64,000 bases of DNA from Tsukamurella sp. TY48. GTDB lineage: Bacteria > Actinomycetota > Actinomycetes > Mycobacteriales > Mycobacteriaceae. The stretch spans positions 1,054,001-1,118,000 of the forward strand of contig NZ_BPMV01000001.1 in the NCBI RefSeq assembly GCF_019656655.1, in the 5' to 3' direction. Shown here piece by piece: positions 39,580-48,187 of this stretch. Made by a program: the position numbers and the translations under genes. The notes beneath the pieces are model-generated. The model ran no database searches, had not been told where the DNA came from, and worked only from the letters and a program-made list of their open reading frames with translations. Position 1 is the first letter of the stretch; each line of letters opens with the position of its first letter.

Positions 39580-41199
39580 ATGAAGTTGCCGCGGCTGCGC
39601 GCCGACTACGGGTCGATCCTCCTGGGCTCCACCGAGGAGAGCTCGCGTCTGACGCGGTTGCGCGTGCAACTGGTGATCACGGTCGGCGTGATCGTGGCCA
39701 ACCTCATCGGGGTGGGCCTGGCGATCACGCTGTCCGTGGTCGGCATCCCCCAGCCGCCCATCCCGTGGGACGCGTGGTGGATGAACTTCCTGGTGGTGCC
39801 GCTCTACATCGGTATCGCCTTCGTGCTCGGCGCCACGATCGGCACCGTCAAGATCGTGCAATCGCTGCGTTGGTCCATCCGGCGCGAAGAGCCCACCGCC
39901 GCCCAGGCCAAGGCCGCACTCACCGCGCCCTGGCGGCTCACCGCGCTGCAGGCCGCGCTGTGGGCCGTTGGCACCGTGGTCATGACCGTCGGGTACGGCT
40001 CCATCGACCCCGAGCTCATCCCCAAGATCGCGCTGGTGACCGGACTCAGCGGTGTGGTCGTCTGCGCGATCTCCTATCAGATCACCGAATTCGCGCTGCG
40101 CCCCGCGGCCGCCCAGGCGCTCGAGGCGGGGTTCCGTGCACCGCGCCGCGGCCGGCTGCGCATGCGCGCGGCCACGGCGTGGGCCATCGGCTCGGGCGTC
40201 CCCATCCTGGGCATCGTGTTGGTTGCCGCCTTCGGCACCTTCCGCGACGACACCTCCAAGCTCGACATCTTCATCGCCGTCGCCGCCCTCGGCGGCGTGG
40301 CACTGCTCACCGGACCGCTGCTCACGTTGCTCAACACCGACACACTGGTGGCGCCACTGCGCGTGCTGGGCAACGCCATCCGGCAGGTGCGCGACGGCCA
40401 CACCGACGTCTCCGTACGCATCTTCGACGGCTCCGACATGGGCGAACTGCAGGCCGGCTTCAACGCCATGACCGCGGGACTGGCCGAGCGCGAACGACTC
40501 CGGGACCTGTTCGGCCGGCACGTGGGGCGCGATGTGGCCGATGCGGCACTCGGCCTGGGCGTCCAGCTCGGCGGTTCCGAGCAGGTGGTGGCCGTGATCT
40601 TCGTGGACGTGGTCGGGTCCACCACCCTGGCCCGGCAGAAGCCCGCCACCGAGGTGGTCGAACTGCTCAACCGCTTCTTCGAGGTGATCGTCACCGAGGT
40701 GGAAGCGAACGACGGGCTGGTCAACAAGTTCGAGGGCGATGCCGTGCTCGCCGTCTTCGGCGCCCCACTCCCCCATCCCGATCCGGCCGGCGGAGCGCTG
40801 CGTGCGGCGCGCGGTATCGCCGCCCGGCTGCCCTCCGCGGTCCCCGACCTGACGGCGGGCATCGGCGTCTCCTTCGGGACGGTGGTCGCGGGCAACGTGG
40901 GCGCGATCGAACGCTACGAGTACACGGTGATCGGCGATCCGGTCAACGAATCCGCCCGGCTGTCCGAGGTGGCCAAGCGCGACACCACACTGCCGGTGGC
41001 GGCGGAGGCCGCGATCACCGCGGCCCGCGAATCCGAATCGCAGCACTGGGCCTTCACCGACGCGGTCACGCTCCGCGGGCGCGAGGTGCCCACCCGGCTC
41101 TACGCTCCCGGCGCGAGCACCAGCATGTCGTCGACGAAGGTGGTCGATCCCACGGTGAAGGGCTTCTCCCCCGCGCGCACGAATCCGGATTTGGCGTAG
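39580..41199 (+). CDS. membrane-bound class III adenylate/guanylate cyclase with HAMP
   Basis: 539 residues. Six membrane helices in the first 270 residues, then HAMP (about 265-315: LVAPLRVLGNAIRQVRDGHTDVSVRIFDGSDMGELQAGFNAM), then the cyclase domain: metal Asp in FVDVVGST, Lys-containing NKFEGDAVLAVFG, GTVVAGNVGAIERYEYTVIGDPVNESARLSEVAK with Asp/Asn/Arg. It makes cAMP (or cGMP) in response to a membrane signal, like the M. tuberculosis Rv1318c-Rv1320c group. The cAMP could act through CRP sites like that of rpfA. Its C-terminus runs 100 bases into the convergent GNAT gene. Confidence 0.92.
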   Translation: MKLPRLRADYGSILLGSTEESSRLTRLRVQLVITVGVIVANLIGVGLAITLSVVGIPQPPIPWDAWWMNFLVVPLYIGIAFVLGATIGTVKIVQSLRWSIRREEPTAAQAKAALTAPWRLTALQAALWAVGTVVMTVGYGSIDPELIPKIALVTGLSGVVVCAISYQITEFALRPAAAQALEAGFRAPRRGRLRMRAATAWAIGSGVPILGIVLVAAFGTFRDDTSKLDIFIAVAALGGVALLTGPLLTLLNTDTLVAPLRVLGNAIRQVRDGHTDVSVRIFDGSDMGELQAGFNAMTAGLAERERLRDLFGRHVGRDVADAALGLGVQLGGSEQVVAVIFVDVVGSTTLARQKPATEVVELLNRFFEVIVTEVEANDGLVNKFEGDAVLAVFGAPLPHPDPAGGALRAARGIAARLPSAVPDLTAGIGVSFGTVVAGNVGAIERYEYTVIGDPVNESARLSEVAKRDTTLPVAAEAAITAARESESQHWAFTDAVTLRGREVPTRLYAPGASTSMSSTKVVDPTVKGFSPARTNPDLA

Positions 41200-41630
41200 A
41201 ACCGCTTGGCGCGCAGGTTGTCCCGGTTCACGTTCAACCAGACGCCCGCCGTTCTCATCGCCTCGGCATCGGCACGGACCGCGTCGAGGAGCGCCCGCGC
41301 GGCGCCGCCGCCGTGCTGCTCCGGGTCGACGTACAGCTTGGACAGGTACGACGAGGGCCGCTCGCGCCACTGCTCCGGCCCCTCCGGGTGCGTGCCGTGC
41401 AGCACCAGGGCGTAGCCGAGCGGGCCCCGCGCACCGTCGATCACGAGCACCCGGTGATCCGCGTTCGCGAGGTGCTCGGCGAATCGATCCGGGCCCAGGT
41501 GTGCGGCGATGAACGCGTCGATGTGCTCGCGCTCCAGCTCGGGCGGGCAGGCCAGCGGGAAGGTGCGCGCGGCGAGCGATGCGACCGCGGCGGCGTCCGC
41601 GGGGGTCGCGGTGCGGACCGTCGGCGACAT
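41100..41630 (-). CDS. GNAT-family N-acetyltransferase
   Basis: 176 residues. The acetyl-CoA loop is seen in LSKLYVDPEQHGGGAARALLDAVRADAEA, with VWLNVNRDNLRAKRFYAKSGFVRAGE as the last strand-helix; catalytic target not predictable. ATG has AGGAGG upstream. Its 3' end overlaps the adenylate cyclase gene antisense by 100 bases. Possibly acylates a small metabolite or tRNA-bound amino acid. Confidence 0.88.
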   Translation of the reverse strand: MSPTVRTATPADAAAVASLAARTFPLACPPELEREHIDAFIAAHLGPDRFAEHLANADHRVLVIDGARGPLGYALVLHGTHPEGPEQWRERPSSYLSKLYVDPEQHGGGAARALLDAVRADAEAMRTAGVWLNVNRDNLRAKRFYAKSGFVRAGEKPFTVGSTTFVDDMLVLAPGA

Positions 41631-41680
41631 GGGCGTTCCTCCTGTACGGCGAGCGTCGCGGACCCGCGACGCGATGGAGC

Positions 41681-42709
41681 CTATCGACGAGCCACCACGT
41701 ACCGGCGCACGCCGTCGTCGGTGACCACGGCGACATCGCCGCGTTCGCGCAACACCTCCAGGTGGGCGCGGATCTCGCCGACCGCGATCATCCGGTGTTC
41801 CACCGGCAGCTCGTCGAGGGCGAGCTTGCGACGGGTCCAGTGCATCGCCCCGGCGATCGCGAACGCGGTGTCCCGGCCGTCGCCCAGCTGGTCCAGCACC
41901 TCGGCCAGCCGTTCCTCGTGATGCAGGATCAGCTCCCGCACCCGCTCGTGCGTGCCCGGCAGCACCGGACCGTGCGCAGGGAGCATGACGCCGTCGGCCA
42001 GGCCCAGCGTGGCGTCGAGCGAGGCCAGGAACGAGCTCAGCGGGGACTCCTCGGGCGACCACTCGAAACCGATCGACGGGGTGATCCGCGGCAGCACGTG
42101 ATCGCCCGTGATGAGGGCGCCGGATGCGGTGTGCCGCAGGATCACGTGGCCGCGGGTGTGTCCCGGTGTGGCGATCACGTCGAGGGTGCCGTCGGCGAGG
42201 TCGATGCGGTCACCGTGGTCGAGCCAGCCGTCGGGGGCGGCCATCCGGGCGTTGGATTCGACGTTCGGCACGCCGCTGCCCGCGATCCGGTCGGCGAGCT
42301 CGTGCGCGCCCTCCTCCCGCAGCTGCCCGACTTGAACGGGGAAGCGCACCGGCGCATCCCGCGAGTAGTCGAGGATGCTCGGCGCCTCACCCCGCCCGAT
42401 CAGCACCGGGGTGCCGCGGGTGTCGCTCCACAGGCATCCCTGCGAGTAGTGATCGCCGTGGTGGTGGGTGGCCACGGTGAGCGCGATGTCGTCGAGCCCG
42501 AAGCCGAGCTCGCCGAGCGCCTGCGTCAGCGCGCGCTCGTTCTCGTCGGTGGCCCACCCGGGGTCGACGAGCACCACACCGTCGGGTCCGGCGGCGAGAT
42601 AGGCGTTCACGGCGACCAGCCCCGTGATGGGCAGCGGCAGCGGAATCCGGTACAGACCGGGGGCCACCTCGTGCGGGCCCGCCTCGGTCCAGCTCGCCAG
42701 TTCGGTCAT
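41681..42709 (-). CDS. metallo-beta-lactamase-fold hydrolase
   Basis: 342 residues from ATG 42709. The metal motif THHHGDHYSQG (HxHxDH), downstream GHTRGH and GDHVLP supply the remaining ligands. C-terminal winged-helix-like extension (AMHWTRRKLALDELPVEHRMIAVGEIRAHLEVLRERG) places it in the large MBL hydrolase/glyoxalase II-like group (CaiD-type). Substrate unknown. A GTG four codons upstream is an alternative start. Confidence 0.88.
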   Translation of the reverse strand: MTELASWTEAGPHEVAPGLYRIPLPLPITGLVAVNAYLAAGPDGVVLVDPGWATDENERALTQALGELGFGLDDIALTVATHHHGDHYSQGCLWSDTRGTPVLIGRGEAPSILDYSRDAPVRFPVQVGQLREEGAHELADRIAGSGVPNVESNARMAAPDGWLDHGDRIDLADGTLDVIATPGHTRGHVILRHTASGALITGDHVLPRITPSIGFEWSPEESPLSSFLASLDATLGLADGVMLPAHGPVLPGTHERVRELILHHEERLAEVLDQLGDGRDTAFAIAGAMHWTRRKLALDELPVEHRMIAVGEIRAHLEVLRERGDVAVVTDDGVRRYVVARR

Positions 42710-42782
42710 CCGCGCCACCACATTCCGTATCAGTAGATCTTCTCAGCTCTACCAGATTCGGACGTCGGTGGAGAAATCGGGC

Positions 42783-43136
42783 CTATCGGCCGAGCAGGCG
42801 GTCGGTCTCGCGGCGTTCGCGCTTCGTGGGCCTGCCCGCGCCGCGCTCGCGCTGCGGCATCGACAACACGATCTCCCGCGGCGGCGGGGGCGGGCTGCGG
42901 TCGAGGTAGCAGGTGGCGGCCACGGGGGCGCCCACCCGCTTGGGAATGAGGGTGGCCACCTCCACGATCCGTTCGCGGCCGCCGAGCCGCAGCCGCACCT
43001 CGTCTCCCACCACGATGTGTTGGGCGGGTTTCGCCGTGGCGCCGTTGACCCGCACGTGGCCGCCCCGGCACGCGGTGGCGGCGGCCGACCGCGTTTTGGT
43101 CAGCCGCACCGCCCACAGCCAGGCGTCGACGCGCAC
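42783..43136 (-). CDS. S4-domain RNA-binding protein (Hsp15-like)
   Basis: 117 residues from GTG 43136. S4 domain: RVDAWLWAVRLTKTRSAAATACRGGHVRVNGATAKPAQHIVVGDEVRLRL, followed by a basic Pro-rich tail (RSPPPPPRE.. GAGRPTKRERR). Hsp15 binds free 50S ribosomal subunits with stalled nascent chains in heat-shocked cells. The upstream frame to 43238 has no S4 sequence. Starts a few bases after the 69-residue membrane gene's stop. Confidence 0.87.
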   Translation of the reverse strand: MRVDAWLWAVRLTKTRSAAATACRGGHVRVNGATAKPAQHIVVGDEVRLRLGGRERIVEVATLIPKRVGAPVAATCYLDRSPPPPPREIVLSMPQRERGAGRPTKRERRETDRLLGR

Positions 43137-43140
43137 GGGC

Positions 43141-43350
43141 CTAGCGCTTACGCAGCAGCCGCGAGACGCCGACCGCTCCGAGCACGCCGAACGCGACGAG
43201 CAGCAGCAGGCCGATCGCGGGGTTGACGACGAATCCAATCACCACGATGATCGCCGCCGGCGCCGCGATCGCGGCCACCATGCCGGGGTGCTGCTTCACG
43301 ACCTCCAGTGCGGCCTGCTTGCGCGCCGGGTCCAGCTGTTTTCCTGCCAT
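43141..43350 (-). CDS. small two-helix membrane protein
   Basis: 69 residues beginning MAGKQLDPARKQAALEVVKQHPGM, then two hydrophobic helices (VAAIAAPAAIIVVIGFVV and IGLLLLVAFGVLGAVGV) and a basic end (SRLLRKR). TACATT at 43357-43362 lies six bases upstream of ATG, a leaderless start. Function unknown; co-directional with the S4 gene. Confidence 0.7.
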   Translation of the reverse strand: MAGKQLDPARKQAALEVVKQHPGMVAAIAAPAAIIVVIGFVVNPAIGLLLLVAFGVLGAVGVSRLLRKR

Positions 43351-43389
43351 GACACCAATGTACCGGCACATATCGGGCAGGATGGGGGC

Positions 43390-43842
43390 ATGACGGTGCT
43401 GGCGCTGATGCGACACGGCGAGGCCGGGATGTCGGTGCCCGACGAGGCCCGCCCGATCACCGCGACCGGCCACGAGCAGGCCCTCCGCTCGGCGAATTGG
43501 CTGCGCGATCAGGGGCTGGTCCCGGCGCAGGCGCTCGTCTCGGCCGCGCGGCGCACCGTCGAGACCTTCCGGGCCACGGAACTGGACTGTCCGATGACCG
43601 CGACCGAGGCGCTGTACGAGTGCCGCGGGCAGACCGTGCTCGACGAGATCAACGGCGTGCCGGGCGATGTGCCCGTGCTGCTCGTGGTGGGCCACTTCCC
43701 CGGGCTCCCCGAGGCCGCGGCGCTGCTGGACCCGGGTGCCGAGCTGCCCGGGTTCGCGCCGGGCACCGTGGTGCTACTCGACCTGGACGACGGTCCCGTG
43801 ACGCCCGGTTCGGGCCGGTTGCGCGACGCCTTCACCCCGTAG
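43390..43842 (+). CDS. SixA-like histidine phosphatase
   Basis: 150 residues, RHG phosphatase fold: LMRHGEAGM catalytic His, LVVGHFPGLP second His. About the size of SixA. It may dephosphorylate a phosphohistidine or small phosphate ester. Tandem paralog of the next gene, with divergent sequence. Upstream GGATGGGGG could serve as ribosome-binding site. Confidence 0.85.
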   Translation: MTVLALMRHGEAGMSVPDEARPITATGHEQALRSANWLRDQGLVPAQALVSAARRTVETFRATELDCPMTATEALYECRGQTVLDEINGVPGDVPVLLVVGHFPGLPEAAALLDPGAELPGFAPGTVVLLDLDDGPVTPGSGRLRDAFTP

Positions 43843-43852
43843 GATGCCCGAT

Positions 43853-44284
43853 ATGGCCTCCCTGATCCTGCTGCGGCACGGAAAGTCCGCCTACCCCGAC
43901 AAGGTGAAGGATCACGACCGGCCGCTCGCGCCGCGCGGGCTGCGCCAGGCCAAGCTCGCGGGCACGGCGATCCGCCGCTACGGGCACACCGTGGATCTGG
44001 TGCTGTGCTCGACCGCCGAACGCGCCCGCGCCACGCTGGCGCAGACCGAGGTCGACGCGCCGGTGCGGTACCTGGGCGAGTTGTACGGCGCGTCGGGCGA
44101 GGAGATCCTCGCGATCGTCGACGCCGAGCGCGGCGAGGCGGAGACCGTGCTGGTGGTGGGGCACGAGCCGGGCGTCGCCGATGCGGCGCAGCTGCTCGAT
44201 CCCACCTTCACTCTGACCAAGTTCCCCACATCCGCCTTCGCGGTTGTCGAGGATGGTCACGCGGAACTTCACATCCCTCGCTGA
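43853..44284 (+). CDS. SixA-like histidine phosphatase, tandem paralog
   Basis: 143 residues, MASLILLRHGKSAYPD..PLAPRGLRQAKLAG..LCSTAERARATL..VLVVGHEPGVAD, the RHG and distal His motifs of SixA. TAGGAT at 43840-43845 is seven bases before ATG 43853, a better start than 43844. Second of two tandem phosphatases; together they may have divided substrates. Confidence 0.87.
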   Translation: MASLILLRHGKSAYPDKVKDHDRPLAPRGLRQAKLAGTAIRRYGHTVDLVLCSTAERARATLAQTEVDAPVRYLGELYGASGEEILAIVDAERGEAETVLVVGHEPGVADAAQLLDPTFTLTKFPTSAFAVVEDGHAELHIPR

Positions 44285-44337
44285 CCAGGCAGCTCCGGGC
44301 ACACACCCGACCCCGCGCGCCCGAGCAATCGTTCGCA

Positions 44338-44343
44338 TATAGT
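44338..44343 (+). promoter_or_regulatory. -10 box for the low-GC toxin island
   Basis: TATAGT, a consensus-quality -10, gives a start near 44350 and a leader of about 30 bases before GTG 44382; GGGGGA at 44372-44377 serves as ribosome-binding site. Marks the likely 5' end of the three-gene island. Confidence 0.55.
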
Positions 44344-44381
44344 GTGCCGCAGAATCATCGGTCAAGACATTGGGGGATGTC

Positions 44382-45272
44382 GTGTATCGAGTGAAACGTG
44401 TGCTGGCAGCGGTGGCAGGAATGCTCTGCCTGGTTCTGCTGAGCGTCTTTCCAACAACGGTTGCCAATGCAGGCCCGGGCGATGTCTGCCCAGGCGTAGA
44501 AGCGGCGATGCGGTCGCTGGGCGATAGGATCGCCGCACACAATGCGGCGCCACACCAGTTCCTTCTCCCCGATCAGATGGCGCAGTACAACGCGTACAAC
44601 GCAGAGAAGGCCCAGCTCGACACCGAGCAAGCAGCCCTCAAATCGAGGGTGATCGCATGCACAGAAGCTACAGCCTCGGTCGCGAAGACGGTTCCCGGCG
44701 GCGCACCGGTGGAGACACGGGCACCAGATGCCATCCGCGACAAACTTGACGCGGGTAAGAGAGCAATACCGCCGAACTGGCAGACCCCACCGATCAGTCG
44801 GAAGCCCTCAGGAAAACCCGAGGTTCCGAAGACATCGCCACTCAGATCGATCTATGACTCCCTTCGCGGCGCCTCACCTAAGAAGCCGAAGGAATTCGGA
44901 AATGTCATTCTCCAAAACGAACCGAAGCCCAAGATCGGCGACCCGAACCCCGCCTACCCAGGGCAGACTATTGGTCGCAATAGATCAGGTCTTCCCGCCG
45001 TGTCTCCCGACCACATCGTTTCACTAGCCGAACTGGTCCAACTCAACAATTTCTGGAGGCTCACCCCTGATCAGATGTATCTACTTTCCACCACTCCCAT
45101 CAACTTTCAATGGCTACCCACTGGGCCCAACCAATCAAAACAATCCGGAAGTGCCGCTTCCGTCAACCCGCCACCAGATCCGGGGTGGATACGCGCTCAA
45201 GTCGCACTCGAAGATCGCGTTCGAGCTGCATTGCAGGATGCAATCGACAAGCTGGTGATAGCGAATGGATGA
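44382..45272 (+). CDS. secreted HNH-type nuclease toxin candidate
   Basis: 296 residues. Signal peptide MYRVKRVLAAVAGMLCLVLLSVFPTTVANA. Middle is helical and Lys/Pro-rich. The C-terminal domain shows an HNH-like pattern: DHIV (210-213), N241 in INFQWLP and NQSK (250-253), as in polymorphic bacterial toxins that cut nucleic acid. Codon use and base composition are AT-richer than all neighbours (28 G/C in the 60 bases 45541-45600 of the adjacent gene), suggesting acquisition. Downstream acidic gene overlaps its stop by 8 bases, toxin-immunity style. Activity is inferred from motifs only. Confidence 0.72.
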   Translation: MYRVKRVLAAVAGMLCLVLLSVFPTTVANAGPGDVCPGVEAAMRSLGDRIAAHNAAPHQFLLPDQMAQYNAYNAEKAQLDTEQAALKSRVIACTEATASVAKTVPGGAPVETRAPDAIRDKLDAGKRAIPPNWQTPPISRKPSGKPEVPKTSPLRSIYDSLRGASPKKPKEFGNVILQNEPKPKIGDPNPAYPGQTIGRNRSGLPAVSPDHIVSLAELVQLNNFWRLTPDQMYLLSTTPINFQWLPTGPNQSKQSGSAASVNPPPDPGWIRAQVALEDRVRAALQDAIDKLVIANG

Positions 45273-45972
45273 CGGAATGCCCTACCGTATCGAAGAGATC
45301 GAAGACGCACTTTCGACAGAGGCAGTAACCGCCCGAGTCGCTACCGACTCAGAAGTCCTCCATAGCAACATGCCTGACCAATGGGTCTTGATTCACGAGA
45401 GTCACGATCCCCGACGCAGAACCGAACTCGCTCTGGATCTGTGGGGGCCCGCCATCCGGCAAGCAATTCCACAGTACTTCGACAATCTTGAAACCCGCCT
45501 CGACGACGTTCGACTTTTCACACTCACTCTGGACAACGAAAACATTTCTGCGCTCATCTACATCTGTGGTCGAACTAGCTCGAACTTCCCTATTGTGTGG
45601 ATCGGAAGAATTCCGACGACCGGCGAGCAGGATCTACCTGAGGCGCTCGAACCACTACGAGCCTTCTTTGAGAGCACCCACTCCGAGTTCACAGCCGAAG
45701 ATTGGATGTCGAACGGGATACTTCCGCCTGAGCAGTACGACGAACTCAGATTTGAATCACGGATTCCAGACGACGACGATGTCGTCCTCGACGACGGCCG
45801 AACGATGAACACCGGAGACCTACTCGTTACGGCGAAGTATTCCGGTGCACTCTTCCTGTGCTTGGCACCCGCAACCGGGGAAGGAATCCTAGAATCTGAG
45901 GGAAACTTCGATACTGCCGCTCCGTACCTTCCTCATCTCGACCGACTCATGATCCAAGCGTGGGAGGCCTAA
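45265..45972 (+). CDS. acidic candidate immunity protein
   Basis: 235 residues, starts inside the toxin gene end (ATGGATGA). Strikingly acidic (Asp/Glu-rich: IPDDDDVVLDDGRTM), no signal peptide, so cytoplasmic, with alternating strands typical of immunity barrels. No known immunity family is recognised. Close pairing with the secreted nuclease candidate and shared low-GC composition suggest it neutralises that protein inside the producing cell (inferred). Confidence 0.62.
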   Translation: MDDGMPYRIEEIEDALSTEAVTARVATDSEVLHSNMPDQWVLIHESHDPRRRTELALDLWGPAIRQAIPQYFDNLETRLDDVRLFTLTLDNENISALIYICGRTSSNFPIVWIGRIPTTGEQDLPEALEPLRAFFESTHSEFTAEDWMSNGILPPEQYDELRFESRIPDDDDVVLDDGRTMNTGDLLVTAKYSGALFLCLAPATGEGILESEGNFDTAAPYLPHLDRLMIQAWEA

Positions 45973-46430
45973 TGACCCCACCAAGCCTCACACCGGAGCA
46001 GAATCGCCGCCGCTGGCGCCTTCTGCTGTGTGGGATCGCCGTCATCACGCTCGTGACCGTGTCGCTCATGGCGGTGGCCATCTGGCGTGGGGGCAGCCTT
46101 CTCGGTCCGAGCGCGGAAGCTCAGATCGCATCGACCGCTCGCAGTTTCGCTCACGCTGTCGACACCCGAGATCAAACGACGATGCTCAAGCTGCTCTGCC
46201 GCGAGGAAGCAGACCAAGTAACAAGTGACGACGATTACGACCCCGACAACTCGTCGGCCGAAGTCGGCCTCATCCCTCGTCCGTTCCAAGTCCAGTCTGT
46301 CCAAGTCCTCAACGACGTTGCCGCCGTCGAATTCTCTCGGTCGGAACCGGTCAGTAGAGGGACCTTGTACCTCACGAAGGAAGACGACACGTGGAAGGTC
46401 TGTGACGTCGCGAAGACACGTTTCGAGTAG
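45972..46430 (+). CDS. membrane-anchored extracytoplasmic domain protein
   Basis: 152 residues. One N-terminal helix (LLLCGIAVITLVTVSLMAVAIW, about 17-38) anchors an outside domain of about 110 residues resembling the DUF4878/NTF2-like fold (IASTARSFAHAVDTRDQTTMLKLLCREEAD..VEFSRSEPVSRGTLYLTKEDDTWKVCDV). ATG shares one base with the preceding TAA (TAATG) and GGGAGG lies just before, so translation is coupled. Low-GC like its partners. Could help export or receive the toxin; unknown. Confidence 0.7.
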   Translation: MTPPSLTPEQNRRRWRLLLCGIAVITLVTVSLMAVAIWRGGSLLGPSAEAQIASTARSFAHAVDTRDQTTMLKLLCREEADQVTSDDDYDPDNSSAEVGLIPRPFQVQSVQVLNDVAAVEFSRSEPVSRGTLYLTKEDDTWKVCDVAKTRFE

Positions 46431-46461
46431 CGCACCGATTGCGACGCCTACTCTGGGAGCC

Positions 46462-48102
46462 GTGACCGTACGCGCGCAGTTCGAGAATTCATCGCAGACA
46501 CTCTTCACCGACGGGCTGCGGGGCCTCCTCGCCGCCCATCCCGACGCCGCGTGGCACCCCGAGGGATTCGTCGCGCGGCGCACGCCGCGCACCGGCGGGG
46601 TGGCGCTCGTCTCCGGCGGCGGCTCGGGGCACGAGCCGATGCACGCCGGTTTCGTGGGCGCGGGCATGCTCGACGCGGCGTGCCCCGGGCTGGTGTTCAC
46701 CTCCCCCAACGCGGTGCAGATCGCGGCGGCCACGCGCGCGGTGGACACCGGCGCGGGCGTGCTGCACATCGTGAAGAACTACACCGGCGACGTGATGAAC
46801 TTCGCCGTGGCCCGACGCCTGGTGGGCGCCGAGGACGAGGGTCGTCCCGCGGTGCGGACCGATGTGGTGCTGGTGGCCGACGATGTGGCCACCGAAGACA
46901 CCAAGGGGCCGGGCCGCCGCGGCACCGGCGCCACCATCGTGGTCGAAAAGCTCTGCGGCGCAGCAGCGGATGAAGGACATTCCCTGACGGAGGTCGCCGA
47001 TCTGGGACGCGGTGTGGCCGAGACCGCGCGGTCGATGGCCGTGTCCTTCTCCGCCTGCACGGTGCCCGGCGCCACCGAGCCGTCGTTCGAGCTGGCCCCC
47101 GGCCAGATGGCGGTGGGTGTGGGCATCCACGGCGAGCGCGCCCGCGACGAGCGCGACGCGGTGCCGGCGAAGGAGCTGGTGGCGCACCTGCTCGACCGGA
47201 TCCTGCCGGGCACCGGCCTGCAGTCCGGCGGCCGGGCCCTGGTGGTGGTGAACAACCTCGGCGGCGTCACCGATCTCGAACTGGGCGTGCTGTTCGGCGA
47301 GGCCGTGCAGCAGCTCGCCGACCGCGGCATCGAGGTGGCCCGCTCGCTGGTCGGGCGGTTCGTGACCGCCCTCGACATGGCGGGCGCCTCGATCACCGTG
47401 GTGCCGCTCGACGACGAGCGGATCCGCCTGTGGGACGCGCCGACCGCCGCCCCCGGCTGGCCGCACGCGGCCACCGCACCGTCGGCCGTGCCCGAGCTCA
47501 CCACCGCGCGGCCCGACGACTCCGCCGACGACGGTGCGCCGAACGCCTGGATCTCGGCCTTCGTGGAGCGGGTGCAGGGCGCCGTCGACGAGCTGACCGA
47601 ACTGGACCGCAAGGCCGGCGACGGCGACTTCGGCACCAACATGGAGGCCGCGCTCGGCCATTACCCGATCCCCTTGCGCGGCACCGACGGTGACGTCCTC
47701 GAAGCGGTCGCCACCTCGTACCTGGTGCGCGCCGGCGGCACCTCGGGTGCCGTCTTCGGCACCTTCTTCACCGAGCTCGGCCGAGCCCTGGAGGCCGCGC
47801 CCGGCAAGCCCGGATTCGTGACCGGCGTGCGCGCGGGACTCGATGCGGTGCAAGAGCTGGGCGGCGCACAGGTGGGCGATAAGACCGTGGTGGACGCCCT
47901 CTCCCCCGCCGCCGATGTGCTCGACGGCGGCGGTTCCCTCACCGAGGCCGCAGAGGCTGCGGCGCAGGGCGTGGCGGCCACGGCAGACAGCGCGGCCTCG
48001 CGGGGGCGCGCCTCCTACCTCGGTGACACCGTCAAGGGCGTTCCCGATCCCGGCGCACTGGTGATGTCCTGGCTGTTCGAGGCGGCCGCGCAGCACCTGT
48101 AA
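46462..48102 (+). CDS. fused dihydroxyacetone kinase (DhaK-DhaL, ATP-type)
   Basis: 546 residues. DhaK half (1-330): GGGSGHEPMHAGFVGAGMLDAACPG, and the substrate-binding His in GVGIHGERARDE. DhaL half: LTELDRKAGDGDFGTNMEAALG with the Asp ligands of the ADP/ATP magnesium site, then TSYLVRAGGTSGAVFG. The single-chain K-L form is the ATP-dependent type; no DhaM/PTS partner is present. Phosphorylates dihydroxyacetone for glycolysis. GTG start; TACTCT at 46449-46454 is 7 bases before it. Confidence 0.94.
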   Translation: MTVRAQFENSSQTLFTDGLRGLLAAHPDAAWHPEGFVARRTPRTGGVALVSGGGSGHEPMHAGFVGAGMLDAACPGLVFTSPNAVQIAAATRAVDTGAGVLHIVKNYTGDVMNFAVARRLVGAEDEGRPAVRTDVVLVADDVATEDTKGPGRRGTGATIVVEKLCGAAADEGHSLTEVADLGRGVAETARSMAVSFSACTVPGATEPSFELAPGQMAVGVGIHGERARDERDAVPAKELVAHLLDRILPGTGLQSGGRALVVVNNLGGVTDLELGVLFGEAVQQLADRGIEVARSLVGRFVTALDMAGASITVVPLDDERIRLWDAPTAAPGWPHAATAPSAVPELTTARPDDSADDGAPNAWISAFVERVQGAVDELTELDRKAGDGDFGTNMEAALGHYPIPLRGTDGDVLEAVATSYLVRAGGTSGAVFGTFFTELGRALEAAPGKPGFVTGVRAGLDAVQELGGAQVGDKTVVDALSPAADVLDGGGSLTEAAEAAAQGVAATADSAASRGRASYLGDTVKGVPDPGALVMSWLFEAAAQHL

Positions 48103-48144
48103 CGGCAGTTCCGGGGTTCCCCCCACCAAGAACGGTCACTAACT

Positions 48145-48187
48145 TATAGTCGGTTGAGGGGCGTCGTCACCACGGGTGACGACGCCC
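48145..48187 (+). promoter_or_regulatory. promoter -10 and perfect leader hairpin before thiolase gene
   Basis: TATAGT at 48145-48150 is followed directly by a perfect 13-base inverted repeat (arms 48159-48171 and 48175-48187, loop ACG). If TATAGT is used, the transcript begins with this hairpin and the 95-base leader continues to the thiolase ATG. The same repeat could end dhaKL transcription. Confidence 0.5.

Noticed and set aside
43844-43852. ATG 43844 as start of the second phosphatase
   Set aside because: It overlaps the TAGGAT -10 box and lacks a ribosome-binding site; ATG 43853 follows the box by 7 bases and begins the conserved LILLRHG region.
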